From: Astropecten irregularis
Lineage: Eukaryota > Echinodermata > Asteroidea > Paxillosida > Astropectinidae
DNA: 64,000 nucleotides
Direction: 5' to 3'
Assembly (NCBI GenBank): GCA_963971285.1
Contig: OZ020251.1
Location: forward strand, 6,262,001 to 6,326,000
This document shows positions 45,863 through 58,300 of this stretch, piece after piece (position 1 is the first letter of the stretch; the number at the start of each line of letters is the position of its first letter). The notes beneath the pieces were generated by a model, which had not been told where the DNA came from, did no database searches, and was given only the letters and a program-made list of their open reading frames with translations. A program made the position numbers and the translations under genes.

Positions 45863-46928
45863 AGGCACCTTCTCAAAATTCCTATCGGTTGGGTGTTGGT
45901 TCAAACCATCCCATCAGCAGTTCAGAGAATGGAAATGATCCTTTATCTTTCCACACTGGTTATCGGTTGGGCTATAGGTTGAGTGCTCTGGTGGGCTGGA
46001 GTATATTGTTTATTTTGTTAACAGGATTAAACAGTTGACTGCCAATGCAGACCCATTAGATTGTAATGTGACCAGACCAGTGAATTCTGATAGCTGATGG
46101 TACTGATAAGCCAAGCCCGTTTGCAGGTTCTGTAGTTGTAACAGAGAAAGCAAATCTTGGGACGTTCAAGTACTGTGTATACATGTATAATCATATCTTT
46201 TTCTTTAGCAGAGGAAACGATACCTTGTAGAGTCGCTGAAAAATCATAATGAGTATCGTAGATAAAATGGTACCAGAGTCTATATATGGAAAAATTCCTC
46301 CTCAACCAGGGATTCATTCTTCTGGCAGAAAATAATGCTGGTCGCAGAGAAACTGGCACCTAATTATAGTCTTTGGGGAAAAATATATTCTTAGCCCTAA
46401 AATACATTCTCTTTCTATGATAAAAATAATAGGCCCATATCGACAAACCCTCAAAATTGGCCGGTCACTGGTCATTGGTCGCTCACGGAAAAGTAAAAAA
46501 AAAATGGAAAAGCTCTGTTGTTTGTAGTATAGAAATGGACGAAAACAAAGGAGAATCACATGAACAATATTATTTTGTTAACAACGAAACATCTACAGTA
46601 GCCTATTGAAGAAGGTAGTTGTTGGCCTATGCACAGAGAGCCTTTTGAGACAGGAAATGGTGTCAGACCACTCTGGCTAAGGCTCAGTGATAATCGGATT
46701 ACTGATAGCGGGGGGGGGGGGGGGGGGCGGGGGGGTTCTTACTCTACTGGTATAAAGTAAACAAACCACTGGCTGACCACAGCATGATGTCTTGGCTGAA
46801 TAGGGACATAATAGCGGATGAGAGAGAAGACTGTAGTAAACATGAACCGCAAGTTCAACCTATGGAAAAATGTTGCGGTCGGACAAAGTCTCCAACACCT
46901 AACCGACAGGAATTTTGAGAAGGTGCCT
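45863..46928. mobile_element. Non-autonomous DNA element of 1,066 bp
   Basis: Terminal inverted repeats of about 36 bp: AGGCACCTTCTCAAAATTCC then TATCGGTTGGGTGTTGG on the left; the right end read inward differs at two positions. Unit 1 (25391-25400) provides an approximate empty site. A G run lies at about 46711-46735. Two antisense frames (46027-46359, 46314-46559) have no transposase motif I recognise. No clear target duplication. Confidence 0.75.
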
Positions 46929-47055
46929 TATTATCATTTGAAAGTCGTTTTACGCAGTTTTCTGTATCAAACAAATATCTGAGTGGGTTCGGATCTGGAT
47001 TTGACCTTAATTGTTACGTGAATATGTAATAATTCTGTAAAAGTGTTCGTTTTTT

Positions 47056-47674
47056 TCCGCCTGCCAGACGGTATGTTTGTCGGTTTGTCAGTTTGTGTGT
47101 TTACTTGGGGTTTTTTCCGCTACCTTGCAATTTGCTGTCATGAGAGAACTTGCTGTCCATCGAAGTCATTTCCTAAACAAATAATGTTCCCGAGCAACAT
47201 TTAGGACAGAGTACGGCTAAGCAGTTGGACCGGCCAGCTAAATTACAATCAATTAAAGTAATGCTGAGTAAGTCCCAAATATAAAGTTGGTACCTTGTTC
47301 ATAATTGGGGAGTCATGTAGGCTATGAAGACTCAAGGACAATAGCGGGCAACTAAAGTGCGCAATAGGTGATCAGCTGCTTAAGTGAAACTAGAGTTCCA
47401 AAAAAATCTCCCGGCGACTGTTAAGCAAGGCACGGATGTGATGTCCCCTAAGAGACATTGAAGACAAGTTTCTTCAAGCAGTACCAGCGGATGCACCTGG
47501 AAATGTACAAGATGTACAAAGTTGTAATCATTTTCGGCAGACGCCCCTGGACATCCCCCATCAATACGCGATCTTCAAGTAGCAATAGGATAATGTATGT
47601 AGTGCGTTTCTTTGTTTGCCATTGTGTGAAGTACAATGTCAAATCCAAGGTCATTTTATCTCAGGTGTACACAA
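47056..47674. other. Intergenic upstream of gene 4
   Basis: No gene recognised; short overlapping frames on both strands near 47450-47680 lack support. Confidence 0.4.
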
Positions 47675-47941
47675 TGACATAGCTGATTCACACTCACGTT
47701 TCCATGTGTAGAGCTTCTGCTCGGATATAGCTATGGCGGTGATTCCCAATTTCCATCGGGCTTCATAGAGAGGGAATTGAATATAATTGTCTGCTTGACA
47801 GTTACTTTTTTCTTTGAATGATCTGTTTCCCCTTGGGCATACAGCATTTCGTTACACTGGTGGACAAACCACAACATGGTGTAAAACTACACTAGCTGTA
47901 ACGACCCGTGACATGATATGCATCAACCTACACGTGGACCT
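47675..47941 (+). promoter_or_regulatory. Distal part of the type II gene 4 5' region
   Basis: Matches 29330-29585 (gene 2) and 61637-61910 (gene 5), up to CACGTGGACCT where the foldback element enters. It resumes at 51491. Confidence 0.55.
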
Positions 47942-48998
47942 AGTGTTCCTTCGTTTTGAACGTGCGCAGTACCGTAGTACCGTAAAGACCTTGCCATTGC
48001 CCAATGAGAAGCTCTGTACAACAAGCTCCGCCCAATTCAGACGGTTGCATTCATTGAACATCATAAATATTCATGTTATACAAATAGCTCTTTATGAAAG
48101 GCAGAAAACTCCGTAATATATACCTGTGTAGTAAATACATGTATACAAAGTTTTACTCATGCGCAGAGCTGCAGCAATGTCCACCTGTAGCTGTATTACC
48201 GTATTGTAAACCTTCACTGTAGGCCAACTGTATTAAATGGTCCCCATTCGGCGCATTGCGGTACGAATAATGAAAAAAGAACTCCACTTGTGAATAGGCA
48301 TTGAGCGCGTAAAAGGATGTCATTTGAATGAGGGTTGTGTGCCGTGGCTCTGTCGCGACCCTCATTTTATATAAAAGTATTAATCATAATTATACAAAAC
48401 AGTTTGTTGCTTAATACTGTGCAAGTAATAATGTTTATTGTGCTCTACCAATGTATACTTTTTTTAGTCCAAGAAATTAGATAATGAAGTAATAAAACAG
48501 TTATTTCGGGTCGCTGTAGCTGCCTTCAAACGTCTCGTTCGACGAATACACTGAACTAAAAGCTGTTTCATCATGGAAAGCATATGCACTCACTTTCGAT
48601 ATGGCATTTATTTCTCTATCCTATTAATTTCTGATGTTGATAATTGTTCCTGAGAAATGTTTCGAATTCGAGTGCACATTTTTCAACATGTAAAAAAATT
48701 GTCCTTAATTTCGATGGATACAAACAATAATTTAATATGCGTCTTCCAATGCTATTTTCTCGACTTTTACTGTATTTTAGACTGACAATTTTTTATGCTG
48801 CGAATTCTTTCTCCAATTCGTGTTTTGTTACAACTTTGAAGACAGTCAAAACATTTTGGCCGACTTTTCTAAACCATTGTCATACCGGTACTTTCCAACA
48901 GTTTTACTATCTGTAAAGAACAACTTATTACCGTCGTGCACAAAAATCGAAATGCACTGTAGCTCACCGTAGCGTATCGCTTATGACTATGCACAGCC

Positions 48999-49450
48999 GA
49001 CTTGAATACCATTAGGACACAGTACGTTATCTCATCTGAATGTGAACAGCCTTCCTGAATAGCATCAGGCCAGTACGTTGTCTCATCTGAATGTGAACAG
49101 CCTTCCTGAATAGCATCAGGCCAGTACGTTTATCTCATCTGAATGTGAACAGCCTTCCTGAATAGCATCAGGCCAGTACGTTATCTCATCTGAATGTGAA
49201 CAGCCTTCCTGAATAGCATCAGGCCAGTACGTTGTCTCATCTGAATGTGAACAGCCTTCCTGAATAGCATCAGGCCAGTACGTTATCTCATCTGAATGTG
49301 AAGAGCAGACCTGAATAGCATTAGGACAGTACGTTGTCTCATCTGAATATGAACAGCCTTCCCGAATATCATTGGGGCAGTACGTTGTCTCATCTGAATG
49401 TGAACAGCCTTCCTGAATATCATTAGGACTGTACGTTATCTCATCTGAAT
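48999..49450 (+). repeat. 51 bp tandem repeats, left array (about 9 units)
   Basis: Unit runs CTGAATAGCATCAGGCCAGT, ACGTTGTCTCATCTGAATGT, GAACAGCCTTC. Middle units are almost identical; outer ones are more diverged. Confidence 0.85.
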
Positions 49451-49800
49451 GAACCGCCTATAGCTCAATTCAGACAGTTGCATTCATTAAACATCATACA
49501 TGCAGTTATACTATATTATTTATATTTATATTTTTGGCATACTAGCAGAAACCCAGTGCAGTTTTAATGCAAAGTATAATAGTCGACCGAAGAGCAGGAG
49601 TAAACCTTCACTGTACTGTTTGGTCCCCATCCCATTGCTCGTACATTGCAGTATACGAACAATGAAATAGGAACGCCGCTTGTGAATAGGCTTTGAGCGC
49701 GTAAAAGAATGTCATTTGAATGAGGGTTGTGGGGCGTGTATGTCGACGCGACTATTCGTGTCAGTATTTGAGAAAGGCATAGCTAGGCTACTAACAATCA

Positions 49801-50493
49801 CTGCCCTAATGCTATTCAGGAAGGCTGTTCACATTCAGATGAGATAACGTACTGCTCTTATGCTATTCAGGAAGGCTGTTCACATTCAGATGAGACAACG
49901 TACTGGCCTGATGCTATTCAGGAAGGCTGTTCACATTCAGATGAGATAACGTACTGCTCTAATGCTATTCAGGAAGGCTGTTCACATTCAGATGAGACAA
50001 CGTACTGCTCTAATGCTATTCAGGAAGGCTGTTCACATTCAGATGAGATAACGTACTGCTCTAATGCTATTCAGGAAGGCTGTTCACATTCAGATGAGAC
50101 AACGTACTGCTCTAATGCTATTCAGGAAGGCTGTTCACATTCAGATGAGATAACGTACTGCTCTAATGCTATTCAGGAAGGCTGTTCACATTCAGATGAG
50201 ACAACGTACTGGCCTGATGCTATTCAGGAAGGCTGTTCACATTCAGATGAGATAACGTACTGCTCTAATGCTATTCAGGAAGGCTGTTCACATTCAGATG
50301 AGATAACGTACTGCTCTAATGCTATTCAGGAAGGCTGTTCACATTCAGATGAGACAACGTACTGGCCTGATGCTATTCAGGAAGGCTGTTCACATTCAGA
50401 TGAGATAACGTATACTGCTCTAGTGCTATTCAGGAAGGCTGTTCACATTCAGATGAGATAACGTACTGCCCTTATGATATTCAGGTCGGCTGT
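49801..50493 (-). repeat. 51 bp tandem repeats, right array (about 13 units), opposite orientation
   Basis: Same unit read on the minus strand. Units alternate between two variants: GATAACGTACTGCTCTAATG and GACAACGTACTGGCCTGATG. The array is longer than the left one, so copy number has changed since the palindrome formed. Confidence 0.85.
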
Positions 50494-51490
50494 GACAGTC
50501 ATACGGTTCCGTCAGCTATAGTGTATTTTGATTTGTGTGCACGACGGTAATAAGTTGTTCTTTAAAGATAAGTAAAACTGTTGTACCGGTATGACAAAAG
50601 TCGGAAAGTTGAAACAAAACACGAATTGGAGAAAGAATTCGCAGCATGAAATTCTTTCAGTCTAAAATACAGTAAAAAACCAGAAAATAGCATTGGAAGA
50701 CCCAAATCAATTTAATGTTTGTATCCATCGAAATTAAGGACAATTTGTTTATAATGTTGAAAAATGTGCACGCGTATTCGAAACATGTCTCAGGAACACT
50801 TATCAACATCAGAAATTAATAGGATAGAGAAATGTAATGCCACATCGAAAGTTAGTGCATATGCTTTCCATGATCAAACAGCTTTCAGTTCAGTGTATTC
50901 ATCGAACGAGACGTTTGAAAACAGCTACAGCAAACCGAAATAACTGTTTTGTTACTTCGTTATCTAATTTCTTGGACTAAAAAAAAATATACATTGACAT
51001 AGCACACAGCATTAAGCAACAAACTGTTTTGTATATGATTAATACCTTTATATAAAATGAGGGTCGCGACAGAGCCACGGCACACAACCCTCATTCAAAT
51101 GACATTCTTTTACGCGCTCAATGCCTATTCACAAGTGGAGTTACTTTTTCATCATTCGTACCGCAATGCGCTGAAATGGGGACCATTTACATGTAATACA
51201 GTTGGCCTACAGTGAAGTTTTACAATACGGTAATACAGCTACAGGTGCACATTGCTGCAGCTCTGCGCATGAGTAAAACTTTGTATACATGTATTTACTA
51301 CACAGGTATATATTACGGGGTTTTTTGCCTTTCATAAAGAGCTATTTGTATAACATGAATATGTATGATGTTCAATGAATGCAACCGTCTGAATTGGGAG
51401 GAGCTTGTTGTACAGAGCTTCTCATTGGGCAATGGCAAAATCTTTACGGTACTACGGTACTGTGTACGTTCAAAACGAAGGAACACTCCT

Positions 51491-51943
51491 ACAACGTCAA
51501 GACGATATGCGAGGCATGATTGGCCAACCTCTCTCGTATCACCGTAGGCATAATTAAGTTGATCCTTGTGCAATGAAACAGCCAAGAATACATAACTAGT
51601 TGTCTAGAGGCAGGTCTATGTATTCACACGTTGCAAATGCACTACAAACCACGCTGGCAATCGACGTATGTCACATTATCTCTAGAGTCCGTCTCGTACA
51701 CGGCATCATTGCTGTTGCGTATAAAGCTGCATTGATCTACGTAGACCTAAATACTAGTATAACGTACGGTGCGACTCATTTCAGTTACGACGGTTTTCGA
51801 AATATACGCCAATCGTCGGGCGAGTGGCTTAATTGGTTATCCGAGATACGGTTAACAGCAACATTGTAAACGAAAAACAAATCAGAATAATACCAGTTGA
51901 ATTGTTTTTCATGTATCACAATCCTAAGAATATTATCTAAACA
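51491..51943 (+). promoter_or_regulatory. Proximal 5' region of type II gene 4
   Basis: Homologous to 29587-30055 and 61912-62364. Inverted CCAAT at 51518-51523 in GCATGATTGGCCAACCTC. Likely promoter plus 5' UTR. The gene's more distal upstream sequence now lies 3.5 kb further away because of the insertion. Confidence 0.55.
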
Positions 51944-52304
51944 ATGGATATCGTCAAATTTACCATAGCCCTTTTAAAAATTATAGTCTCGGTAACTGCT
52001 GTCGGATTAGACAATTCACGTCAACCTCAATCTGGATCAAGAGAAGAGCAAATAGTTTTTTACCGTGGCCCAAAGCCAGATCATGCCTTTCGTGGGACTG
52101 GAAGTGGTTATCGAAATGAAACCAAACGCTCCTACCTGACATGTGCCGCGATGTGCCTACGGGATGATGCCTGCAAATCCTTCAACTTCTGCAAAGAAGT
52201 CAAGCGCTGTGAGCTTAACTCCGCGGTCTACGCCAAGAACATGAGTGACCTGCTGTTCGCCGAAAGCTGTCTTTACTTCGACGAAGGGTTTCGCCAGCCC
52301 CAAG
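51944..52304 (+). CDS. Gene 4 exon 1: signal peptide and PAN/apple domain
   Basis: 120 codons plus one base. Signal MDIVKFTIALLKIIVSVTAV; PAN-like region about residues 38-113 with Cys67, 71, 77, 83, 89 and 109, in a CxxxCxxxxxCxSFNFC pattern followed by CELNS, typical of PAN/apple folds. Donor GTAAGA. Gene 5 is the nearest intact relative. Confidence 0.85.
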
Positions 52305-55300
52305 GTAAGAATTGACTCCTAAGGGTCAGCATTCAAAATATCATACAAACAGATAAATAACACATATTAAAACATTTCCCGATCAAGACTTTCCTGTGTC
52401 TATGTCCCAAAAGGGGAGCAATATACAAGAAAACAAATTATGCCTTTACAGGAAAGTTACAATAATTCTCCTAATTCACGATGCCCTAGTCCAATTTTAC
52501 GGCCCTGTTTCACAATCATTGGATAACCAAATGTCTGTCTTAATAAAAACAGCTTAAAAAACGCAACAGCATGTCGGGAACAACTATGTTAAATTTAAAC
52601 TGTTTATCACTTCAAGATTCAGATATGAGAAAACCATGTCTTGGCTATCACCATGTAGAATTCAAGCAAAATGGGTGAAAATATGACCAATTGAAAGAGT
52701 ACTCTTTCCAAACAAGTTTTGAGGCTGTGTAATTCAGTCTTAGTTTTTTCCTTCTACATGGTGATAGCCAAGACATGGTTGTATCACATAAAATTATATG
52801 AATCGTGAAGTTTAATTGTCATGTAATACAATGTGTTGCGTTATTTTGGGGACACCCTGTATACATAATCAAAAATGAAAACCACTTTGATTTTTAAAAT
52901 GATTAACTCTGCAAAATATGAATCCATTTTGCTGTGTATGGTATGAATTAAGCTCGGCCACGTGTTTCTCTTTTGACATGTTTGTTTCACTTTGTTTCTG
53001 CAAAACAGACCCAACTACCGAGGAGCCAACTACCATGGAACCAACTACCGAGGAGCCAACCACCAAGGAACCAACTACCGAGGAGCAAGGTAAGGTAGAC
53101 ATGACCATAACTTTAAAAACAAACAACTGAAACAAATGGTTTGGAAACAGGTGTTAGTTATTTTTGTTTTGGGCAAACTAAGCACTAACGAACATGGCCC
53201 TATCCTTAAAAGCCAAATTAAATAAAATATAATTTCACTGCATACCACGAAAAACATACAAACTAAAATTGGTGCTTATGTCCTTGTAAAATTTTTAAAT
53301 AGCCTGCTAAACACTCAATCGATTGAGTAGTGTTCAAATGAGGCTTGCACTTTTCCTTTCACTCGTGATCATTACACGATACTGATTTATAAAGTACTCG
53401 AGTCCTCTCACGACCTTTTTCGGTTAAAGAAAACAAAGACAAAGCTCAATCGGATCGGTTTTATGCAAGTTAGGCTTGCGGTACACGAACAAAGAAATAG
53501 CAACGGATTGATACTGGTTGAGCATAATGTGCATACTGACTCTAAAGAAAGCTACAATTAGTAACAAGAAACAGCTAAACAGTGCTGGAACGTTTCAAAA
53601 CTCCAAGTTTTCTTTTGTTTTCTTTGGGATGGGGTTCATTCCAGTTTATAAAAAATGTAGCCTTGCCAAAGTTTATTTCTTTCTGGTGGTGTGCTTTTAT
53701 TAAGAATGTTGCAGTAAAACTAACTACCATCATAATTTCAGAGAATCAAGTACTGGGGCCTGTTCAGATTTTACATGAGACACAATGACAAGCGTCGTTC
53801 GAGTGAAAGTCTGAATTTCTGGTGAAGGTGAATTTCTTCTTGCTGATGTGCTTTTTATGTTGTTAGCAAAACTAACCACCATTGCCAATTCATCAGATCT
53901 TAATGCGACCTAAATTCGTCGAGAAATATTTGTAGATATGGCTCATTATCCCAATGGTGTCATAGTGTTAGCGATTGCGTTGTCATTTATGCTAAATTGA
54001 TATTTAATTGTTTGTAGTTTTTGCCTAAAGCAGAACAATCTTTATATTCTTTTCAATTTGGCAATAAAAAGACTCAAAATAAGTATTCACAATAATAACA
54101 ATGTAACATGTATCATGTCCACACCATGTTCAGACTTACATGTGACGCACCGACAAGTGTCATTTAATTCAAAGTTGTATGAGTTGAAACAAATAAATAT
54201 GTTTAACATCAACAACTTCTATAAAATAATATCTTCATTGAGGAATATTTTCGGCCCCTACACGGAACTATAGTCACAAACTTGTTCCACATTTTGGTGC
54301 GAGAAAAGTTCTTCATTTATTAATTGCGATAAAAACGTGACCAAGTTCATTGATACCCTCAATCATATAGATGTCAGGTGAAACTTGTTCCACATCATAC
54401 AGCCTCAGCTCTGAGTTCCGAGACTCTTTTTAGGGGGTTATAACATTGAATGGAGTTTTCTGTAATACGTCTTCATTTTTACCTCACCTTTACTTCATTT
54501 CATGATTTTCCATGCAATGCAATAAAACCCAGTTCACTTTTACTTTTAGATCATCGGCTTTGTTTTCCAATTCTAAGCTGCTTCGAAACCATGGTATGAA
54601 ATATGGCTTATAGGAATATTTTTTTAAATACATGTAGCGCAAAATATTTCATGAACACAAAAGTTCATATGTGTCTAAATGTTGAACACAATGTGCAGTG
54701 CTTCATACTCCATTTAATGCAAACATTTGTGGGGGGAAAGGCAATTGTCAATACATTCATAATATAATTTCACTTTCCAGATAAGTCATTTTCACAGTAG
54801 AGCTTATTCCGGTCTTACGCTCTTCCGGTCTGAAGTTGAAGTTGATTGTAATTTTGCAATTTTTTGGGGCGATATACTTTGTAATACTTGGTTAGGACAA
54901 AAAACAAGCATGTACATTGGAGGAACGTTTGTCACCGTTTTAGCTAGAATAACACATCTGACATGTGTGTATACAAAAATACAAAATTGTATTTGTTATC
55001 AGCTATAGCAGGTATATACAATTTCAGCAATACACCAGATGCAACGCACGTTTTTAACTACTGAGGGTGTCAACAGGTTTGCAGGCAAATTGCTAATCAG
55101 TACGTAAAGAGCAAACAGATGTGTCTCGGTGCCCCGTCCCTGTGTGTTCAGTGCCCTTTGTTGTGTGTATTTCCCTCAGCGAAAAAACGACGACAAAACA
55201 AGGTTTCGTTTCGAAGTGTTTTTATTACTAAATGTTACACCCAAAGGGTACAGGTATATGCTTTACGGTTTTTGAACACAGTGAAATAAACTGTCAAGAC

Positions 55301-58300
55301 CAGTGAGGTGTATTAAGAAAGAAACATGTCAATTTAACCTGTCTTAGGAGAGATAGGCTGGAGGCTTTGGGGATGTTGGTGACTGGCAGTCACCTTCCTC
55401 CACCCATCCACCACAATAATTCAATAAGTGTGCAAAATAATTACACATAGACTGCTATAAAGTGTAAATGAGACATGGCAAATTCTAAATTGACGTTTCA
55501 TTTAGCTATGAAGACATCATGCTCCTTATATTCGGTTTCGACAGGCACTTTGCTCGTGTTAAGTTTGCCAACATTATGCCGACATAATATGAAAAAAGTT
55601 CAGACCATAAAAATCGGATTAGGGGGGTTGCGTTTTTGAGAAAATATGCAGAATGGGGATGAGGAGAACATTTCCTTGCTGGATGAAATGAAGAAGAAAT
55701 TTACTGCAGGCCAGTAGATGAATAGTATGGACATAGGAGACATGGAGAAATTTAGAGGTGACAACGTGACCCCATCATGGCCAAACTTACCCAAGACGTT
55801 ATTTTGTTTAGCAAAAAAAAAAGGAAAAAACTCTTCCCCAATCAAGCACATGGCAAGATTTTTTGTAGGTTGTATAAAATGTAAGCTTTAAATCGTTCTT
55901 AAGTTCCAGTCTTATGAAAACTTAGTTTTCAATCGTTCAGAGTTGACTTGTTATGTAAGTGTCACTGTTTCATATGTAATACATGAAAAACATGAGACCT
56001 AAATTCTTTTTGATCTTTTAAAGACACACATGTTTTTTGAAAGGCCACAAAGTAACCGCGCAATTCGAATAACAGATCTGGTGTGATCTTATTCCTGTCA
56101 GAAACAAAATACATGTACGAGACTGTATACTTTTTCATCATTTATAGGAAGTTTATGCAATATAAGCAACTGCCCCTGATGTACCGCATGCTTCAGCTGC
56201 TGAAGGTATCTACAGGTTGGTAGGCAAATTACCAAATAGAGCGTGAAGAGCAAACTCACGTGTCCCTCTGTTGTGTTTGCTGAAAAGACCGAGACGTCTT
56301 CGGTGCCTTTTGTCGTGTGTATTCGACAATTTAACGTCTACCATTGTGTGTATCCCTCTGTTTAAAATATACTGTTTTGTGTATTCCGCTGTTTAACTCT
56401 CTATGAAAACGACGAAGGAACAAGGTTGCAATTCTTTTTCATTGATATTCCGCCCAAATGGTCTATACGGTTTTTGAACACAGTAAAATAAACATAACGG
56501 CGAAGACCATTACCAATATTTGTCTACTGAGGCAGCATTAGATGAGACCCCTTCATGCTTCATGGAGACAGATGTGGAGTCGGCTCCGAAGCTCCCTCCT
56601 GCATACAACGAGGGGCCTTGACATTGCTCATTCACAATACATCGCTTGCCTAGTTTGTTCTGCGTTGCCTTCTTATAAACATTGCGCACATTCAAAATAA
56701 TGTGGCCATCCGCGTTCTTACGGTATGAAGAAAATGTATCGCAAAACCCTTCACAAAGACACAGGGATCTCTAAGTGACTGGACACTATATACAGGTGCT
56801 CGTCAGGAAGCTTACTGACATTTTGTTGATAACATGTTTATAATCATAATAATGTCCATCTCATCCAGCCCACGGCTTTTTTTGCAGCATTTAATTATTA
56901 TTTCTCCTCTGTCTTTAACTCATCGGGTCTTGTTCCAGACAACCCATCATCCTGCCCGTCACCCACCCCCGAGTTATCGAAGATTTTTCGAATGTGCAAA
57001 TAATATTTGCTCTCAAAAACCTACCCGTTGATAAACCCCCTGGCCCTGATGGTGTCATATCTCGGATTTTGAATCAGATTGCTGTGTTCATTTGTCAGCC
57101 ACTATACGTGTCTGCTGTTTAATATGTCTCTCAGCAGTGGTAAAATTCCTGATACCTGGCAATGTGCTAATATCACTCCATGTTTTCAAAAAATGAGAAA
57201 AGTCCGTCCTGGAAAATTACAGGCCGGTTGCTCTTACATCAGTCTTGTGCGAAGTACCTGAGGAAGTTGGCGCATCGGCCATAAACGATCATGCAAGTTA
57301 GTTTGGCCTAATGAACAGAAATCAACATGCCTTTACAAAACATCGTCGCTGTGTAACTAGTTAACGTTTTACACCAGTGGGCATCTCTCCTTGACCGACC
57401 GCGCCCTCTCTGTATCGATGCTGTTTTCTTGGACATGTCCAAGGCATTTGACAAGATGCCGCAAGGTGCCCTGCTTGAAAAAGTGGCTTCGTGTTTTAAC
57501 ATCCGATGTACCATTGGGTCAGATCCTTCTTAACGAACTGCAAGCAACGTGTGATATTCCAAAGTAGTGCTTTATCTTGGGGAGATGTTTCCTCTGGTGT
57601 CCCATATGGGGGTGTTTTAGGTCCAACTTTCTTCAACTTATTTGTTTATGATGTCTTCAGCAATGTTTCGTCTGTGTTAGATTTGCTCATGATGCGCAGC
57701 TGCTCTTTCTCGTGTAATAGATTCACAGATAGACTAGCATCATCTCCAGACTGATCTTAATAAGCTTTTGTATAATAGTCACTCCGTAATCACATAATTT
57801 TCAATCAGGCGCGGTTCTACTGGGGACTAGGGTTGGGGGGGTTGGGGGCTGCGGCCCCCCAAAAAAATTCTAGTGTGCCTCAAGTAGATAGCTCTGTTGG
57901 TAAGAGCGCCGATGCGGTGTTTTCGGGACTTTAAAAATAAAAGGCACACTTGTGTGTTTGTCACAAACACTTAAAGACTTCTGGATCATAATAACAAATT
58001 TTATTTGTTAATTGTGTGGATGCGATTTACAACTTCGGTTTTTTTTTAGATTTATAAATGTTTGCAAAGCTTTAGCAGAGAATGATTTACACAATTATAA
58101 TTACTTGCGTTTCTACTTTTCTATTGTTCACTCTGCGTGATTAGCTGAATGTTCGGTTCTGATACCTTTGGGCCTGGAAGACCACACAATCCCCGATGAG
58201 CGTATGACTGCATCGGTTGCTTGGGATTGCTGTCCAGCATCAAATGCTCGTCTGAACCATGACAGCTGGTGGGGAACCTTTAGGTGTGTACCGAGCATAC

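Larger units (their letters stand above)
44460..47055. repeat. Segmental duplication unit 3, split by a DNA element
   Basis: 44460-45862 matches 24050-25390 of unit 1 (AAGTTTTTTGTGAAAAGAG start, hairpin, TTGGTCGG region, CTCAGTCTGATGTCTGACTC end). 46929-47055 continues with TCATTTGAAAGTCGTTTTAC, matching 25390-25510. The element at 45863-46928 lies between. Confidence 0.75.
47942..51487. mobile_element. Foldback element of 3,546 bp with satellite arms
   Basis: Inverted ends AGTGTTCCTTCGTTTTGAAC (47942) and its reverse complement (to 51487), flanked by CCT at 47939-47941 and 51488-51490. Genes 2 and 5 have the uninterrupted GGACCTACAACG, fixing both borders. Arms of about 1.0 kb pair closely (for example 48120-48260 with 51180-51320). 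The inner arms carry 51 bp tandem repeats, and the centre (49455-49800) is a shorter, diverged copy of arm sequence. No transposase frame. Confidence 0.88.

Noticed and set aside
46697-46735. Long G run (also 4230-4247, 530-541 and 60779-60787)
   Set aside because: Homopolymer noise or slippage; no wider motif of functional interest around it.
49003-50493. Regularly spaced repeats resembling a CRISPR array
   Set aside because: The 51 bp units are contiguous without unique spacers, occur in opposite orientation in two palindrome arms, and the DNA is eukaryotic.
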